The notes beneath the pieces are model-generated. The model worked only from the letters and a program-made list of their open reading frames with translations, was not told the DNA's origin and ran no database searches. Shown in pieces: positions 5,648 through 7,262 of a stretch of 7,262 nt of DNA. The DNA comes from Sedimentisphaerales bacterium (GTDB lineage: Bacteria; Planctomycetota; Phycisphaerae; Sedimentisphaerales; SM23-30): NCBI GenBank assembly GCA_030640865.1, contig DAOWIP010000012.1, forward strand, positions 1 to 7,262. The letters run 5' to 3'. Positions within the stretch are counted from its first letter, which is position 1; each line of letters starts with the position of its first letter. The position numbers and the translations under genes are program-made.

Positions 5648-5683
5648 GTTTATTAGCCCCCGACTTTATGTCGTGGGGTTCTT
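5648..5683 (+). repeat. 36-base hairpin repeat, copy 1
   Basis: It is identical to 6485-6520 except at one base (G at 5673, T at 6510). AGCCCCCGAC (5655-5664) pairs with GTCG-GGGGTT (5670-5680, one bulged T) around TTTAT, ten pairs including one G-T. The pyrimidine-rich tail that follows (TTCTTCTTCTCTTTTCTTTCT) could make it an intrinsic terminator for the kinase gene. Confidence 0.7.
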
Positions 5684-5704
5684 CTTCTCTTTTCTTTCTC
5701 CAAT

Positions 5705-5733
5705 TTATCATTGTTTATTTTATATTTTATATT
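5705..5733 (+). promoter_or_regulatory. Possible promoter of PH-domain gene
   Basis: The sequence from 5703 to 5745 is very A/T-rich. TTATCA (5705-5710) and TATATT (5728-5733) are 17 bases apart and are partial matches to -35 and -10. Several overlapping TATATT-like strings make the exact choice uncertain. Confidence 0.35.
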
Positions 5734-5745
5734 TAATATGCCTTT

Positions 5746-6327
5746 ATGACAGCTATCAAGACCGTTAAACAAGACAACCCTACCAGTGCCAATATTGGCG
5801 ATTTGTTGCCGAGCGATTTGCTCATCGATGATGAACAGATCGTCTTTGCCGTCAAGCCGTCGCTCTGGACGATCGCCTTTTTATGTTTTCGTACCGTGCT
5901 GATTGCTGTGGTGGTGGCGATGTTGGCATTGTTTGCCGGTCCGTTTCTGCAGTTGGAGCGTTGGAGTGCGCCTATTGTACAGGGTTGTATCGTAGCCGTG
6001 TTGGCTCGGGTGGTTTTCGCGTTTTTGCAGTGGCTCAGCCGCACTTATGTTCTTACTGACAAGCGTGTCATTCGTATCCGCGGCGTGTTGACTATAGATG
6101 TTTTTCAGTGTTCGCTCGTGCGAATCCAGAACACCTTTTTAGTTTTGACATTGCCCCAGCGGCTGCTGGGCCTGGGCAGTATCGTTTTCGCCACTGCCGG
6201 CACCGGCTTCGTCGAGGCCGTTTGGCAACACGTTAAGACTCCCCTCGATATTCATCATCAGCTTCTCTGTGCCGTCAACGCCGCCGGCAGCAAATCCGTC
6301 AAGCCGACAGACGGTATCACGGACTAA
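5746..6327 (+). CDS. Membrane-anchored bacterial PH-domain protein (bPH_2 type)
   Basis: The 193-residue protein has a short cytoplasmic N-terminus (1-40), two predicted transmembrane helices (about 41-66 and 75-97), then a bacterial pleckstrin-homology-like domain (bPH_2, PF03703; about 99-176). The domain signature is clear: SRTYVLTDKRVIRIRGVL (98-115), VRIQNTFLVLTLPQRLLGLGSIVFAT (125-150) and a helix WQHVKTPLDIHHQLL (160-174). Related proteins (YdbT/YdbS-like, or DUF304) are inner-membrane proteins; no enzymatic function is known, and roles in envelope stress or peptide resistance have been proposed for some. The start is the ATG at 5746, with no clear ribosome binding site. An out-of-frame ATG at 5738 opens a three-codon reading frame whose TGA overlaps this start (ATGA), which might couple translation but may be chance. 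Confidence 0.88.
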   Translation: MTAIKTVKQDNPTSANIGDLLPSDLLIDDEQIVFAVKPSLWTIAFLCFRTVLIAVVVAMLALFAGPFLQLERWSAPIVQGCIVAVLARVVFAFLQWLSRTYVLTDKRVIRIRGVLTIDVFQCSLVRIQNTFLVLTLPQRLLGLGSIVFATAGTGFVEAVWQHVKTPLDIHHQLLCAVNAAGSKSVKPTDGITD

Positions 6328-6335
6328 AAAACTCT

Positions 6336-6356
6336 GGTAACCATTCACGGGTTCTT
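6336..6356 (+). repeat. Post-stop repeat motif, copy 3
   Basis: It matches 720-740 at 19 of 21 bases. AACC and GGTT can pair around ATTCACG. It begins nine bases after the stop codon of the PH-domain gene, in the same orientation relative to the gene as copies 1 and 2. Confidence 0.6.
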
Positions 6357-6359
6357 CTG

Positions 6360-6379
6360 TAGCCCGGGCCGTGCCCGCC
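6360..6379 (+). repeat. GTAGCCCGGGCC variant palindrome
   Basis: It is close to the element at 6553-6573 but with CC for GG after GTAG. CGGGC (6365-6369) pairs with GCCCG (6373-6377) around CGT. The GG-to-CC change breaks the two outer pairs. Confidence 0.5.
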
Positions 6380-6406
6380 ATTCGGGGTTGATTGCGTCGG
6401 CGTTTG

Positions 6407-6454
6407 GGTGGCAGCCACCGCTTCGCCGCAGGCGAATAAGGTGGATGGCTATCC
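6407..6454. repeat. Three adjacent short palindromes
   Basis: GGTGGC/GCCACC (6407-6419) around one base, TTCGCC/GGCGAA (6422-6436) around GCA, and GGAT/ATCC (6443-6454) around GGCT follow each other with almost no space between. Only one can be called strong (TTCGCC/GGCGAA as a hairpin); the cluster as a whole is unusual. Confidence 0.5.
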
Positions 6455-6460
6455 GGTTTT

Positions 6461-6482
6461 GTAGGGTGGGGTCTTACCCCAC
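6461..6482 (+). repeat. GTAGG-headed palindrome GTGGGGT / ACCCCAC
   Basis: The arms at 6466-6472 and 6476-6482 are perfectly complementary around CTT, following GTAGG at 6461-6465. The head is the same as in other copies; the stem is different. Confidence 0.6.
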
Positions 6483-6484
6483 GT

Positions 6485-6520
6485 GTTTATTAGCCCCCGA
6501 CTTTATGTCTTGGGGTTCTT
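6485..6520 (+). repeat. 36-base hairpin repeat, copy 2
   Basis: It differs from 5648-5683 at one position, a T at 6510 in place of G, which breaks one pair of the inner stem. CCCC (6494-6497) and GGGG (6512-6515) form the outer stem. Confidence 0.7.
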
Positions 6521-6550
6521 ATTAGCCCCTGCTGTCAAGCGGGGGTTCTT
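6521..6550 (+). repeat. ATTAGCCCC hairpin with alternative inner stem
   Basis: AGCCCCTGCT (6524-6533) pairs with AGCGGGGGTT (6538-6547) around GTCA: ten consecutive pairs including two G-T. The outer sequence equals that of the 36-base repeat, but the inner stem is TGCT/AGCG instead of CGAC/GTCG, so both sides have changed together. It directly abuts the 36-base unit. Confidence 0.65.
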
Positions 6551-6552
6551 CT

Positions 6553-6586
6553 GTAGGGCGGGCCATGCCCGCCATGCGGTTTTTTT
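6553..6586 (+). terminator. GTAGGGCGGGC palindrome followed by T-run; possible terminator
   Basis: GGCGGGC (6557-6563) and GCCCGCC (6567-6573) pair perfectly around CAT. Seven T residues (6580-6586) follow after six bases. The gap between stem and T-run is longer than in a classical terminator, so termination of plus-strand transcripts is only plausible. It is also a clear member of the GTAGG palindrome set. Confidence 0.4.
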
Positions 6587-6587
6587 A

Positions 6588-6620
6588 TTCGATGTTGAAT
6601 GTTGAACTTTCGATGTTCAA
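6588..6620. repeat. Direct and inverted repeats of TTCGATGTT / TTGAAC
   Basis: TTCGATGTT occurs at 6588-6596 and 6609-6617, ATGTTGAA at 6592-6599 and 6599-6606, and TTGAAC (6602-6607) is complementary to GTTCAA (6615-6620). No function is evident. Confidence 0.5.
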
Positions 6621-6672
6621 TTCTTAAATCATCAAATCTTAAAATCTAAAATTCTTCGCCCGGTGCCACCTT

Positions 6673-6687
6673 TCCGCCGAAGGCGGA
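6673..6687. repeat. GC-rich hairpin TCCGCC / GGCGGA
   Basis: The perfect 6-bp arms surround three bases, about 60 bases beyond the stop codon of the minus-strand gene. On that strand the loop reads TTC within CCTTCGG, a compact and stable cap, but no T-run follows, so it could be a 3'-end hairpin rather than a classical terminator. Confidence 0.4.
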
Positions 6688-6744
6688 GAGTCGCTCTTGC
6701 ATAATCCTCGGCACGGAACCCAGCGAAATTATATCAATTGACCA

Positions 6745-7262
6745 CTAATGCCAGGACGGAATGCCGATTCTCATACGCGGCAGCGGAACCGCAGCAAGCT
6801 CAGGATGCGGCGAAACCCGTGCGAGCGGCATCCTGATGAACCGGCCTTGATCGTCCGTGTTTTTCGTGAGTTCGAAATGCTTCAGGATTTCATTGTACGT
6901 AAGGTTGTGTCTATTTCTTCTATCAAAGCCAGTGAAGCCCAATCTGTCGGGAAGCGGCGTGAGTTCGCGCGGCTCACCTTGGGGCTTCCATACGCCCGAC
7001 TTATCCGGTAGCTGATATGTAACGAGATACTTTGGGCTATCTTTTCGTATCTCTATTACATAGGGAAACCAGACGGGCTGATACCAGCCGAGGAAATCGT
7101 CGTTTGTACGCGGGGGCTGAGCCGTGGCATCGAGCAGCCCCGACGGCTTGTCAACTCTCGTCATGAACTGTTTTTCTCCGCTGGTTGAACAATCGCCTTC
7201 GTATTGAGCTTGCGCATCCTCGATTATTATGTAATAAGCATTTGACGCCTCGTCGAAGCCGA
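6745..7262 (-). CDS. Unrecognised protein, C-terminal part (5' end off the window)
   Basis: The frame is open on the minus strand from the right edge to the TAG at 6747-6745, giving about 171 visible residues. The ATG at 7164 is in frame, but the codons before it read as normal protein (GFDEASNAYYIIIEDAQAQ...), so the start is probably off the window. I recognise no family. The visible part is rich in Pro, Arg and aromatic residues (DDFLGWYQPVWFPYVIEIRKD, then YLVTYQLPDKSGVWKPQGEPRELTPLP), suggesting a compact beta-rich domain, and ends PRMRIGIPSWH. There is no membrane segment and no cysteine motif; the only Cys visible is in the part before the ATG. It converges on the PH-domain gene across the hairpin-rich spacer. 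Confidence 0.7.
   Translation of the reverse strand, partial: GFDEASNAYYIIIEDAQAQYEGDCSTSGEKQFMTRVDKPSGLLDATAQPPRTNDDFLGWYQPVWFPYVIEIRKDSPKYLVTYQLPDKSGVWKPQGEPRELTPLPDRLGFTGFDRRNRHNLTYNEILKHFELTKNTDDQGRFIRMPLARVSPHPELAAVPLPRMRIGIPSWH

Larger units (their letters stand above)
6328..6744. other. 417-base gene-free, hairpin-rich spacer
   Basis: No coding sequence is credible. From left to right: post-stop motif (6336-6356), a string of palindromes between 6361 and 6573 listed separately, a T-run (6580-6586), short direct and inverted repeats of ATGTTGAA type (6588-6620), an A/T-rich tract to about 6655, and a GC-rich hairpin (6673-6687) near the end of the convergent minus-strand gene. Confidence 0.7.

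Noticed and set aside
5738..5749. Three-codon leader peptide overlapping the PH-domain gene start (ATG CCT TTA TGA)
   Set aside because: It is too short to judge, has no ribosome binding site, and an ATG in such an A/T-rich tract is expected by chance.
6360..6573. CRISPR array
   Set aside because: The elements are palindromes of differing sequence without regular spacers or a constant direct repeat, and no cas gene is present.

Overview
The window looks like a chromosomal housekeeping segment of a mid-GC bacterium. I infer a planctomycete, possibly of the Phycisphaerae type. This rests on the weak or absent Shine-Dalgarno sequences before several starts, the loosely packed genes, the hairpin-rich spacers, and long unrecognised proteins next to well-conserved core genes. 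It is inference and carries only moderate weight; nothing in the window is a taxonomic marker.

Layout, left to right. (1) The 3' part of an unrecognised plus-strand gene ends at 716. (2) A convergent minus-strand gene (840-1745) encodes an unrecognised membrane protein with four predicted membrane segments and a long acidic linker; it has a near-consensus promoter at 1767-1796. (3) A 360-base divergent spacer holds that promoter, several short palindromes and a tandem octamer repeat. (4) A plus-strand core cluster follows: ribH (lumazine synthase, riboflavin synthesis), nusB (antitermination factor), ftsY (signal-recognition-particle receptor) and a small FmdB-type zinc-ribbon protein. ribH next to nusB is also seen in E. 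coli. nusB and ftsY are three bases apart and very probably co-transcribed. (5) An APH-fold small-molecule kinase (4554-5567) and a two-helix membrane protein with a bacterial PH domain (5746-6327) follow on the same strand. (6) A 417-base gene-free stretch packed with hairpins separates these from a convergent, unrecognised minus-strand gene that runs off the right edge.

The genes do not form an obvious new defence, secretion or metabolic system. The unusual signal is in the spacers. Five separate spacers carry pieces of one modular set of short palindromic elements: a CCRTTCACGGGTTCTT motif just after stop codons, an ATTAGCCCC...GGGGTTCTT hairpin whose inner stem changes in a compensated way, and GTAGG-headed palindromes whose stems differ completely between copies. 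The modules tend to appear in the same order. A 36-base unit occurs twice with a single mismatch. This looks like a dispersed palindromic repeat family in this genome, and it is the most worthwhile thing here to follow up.
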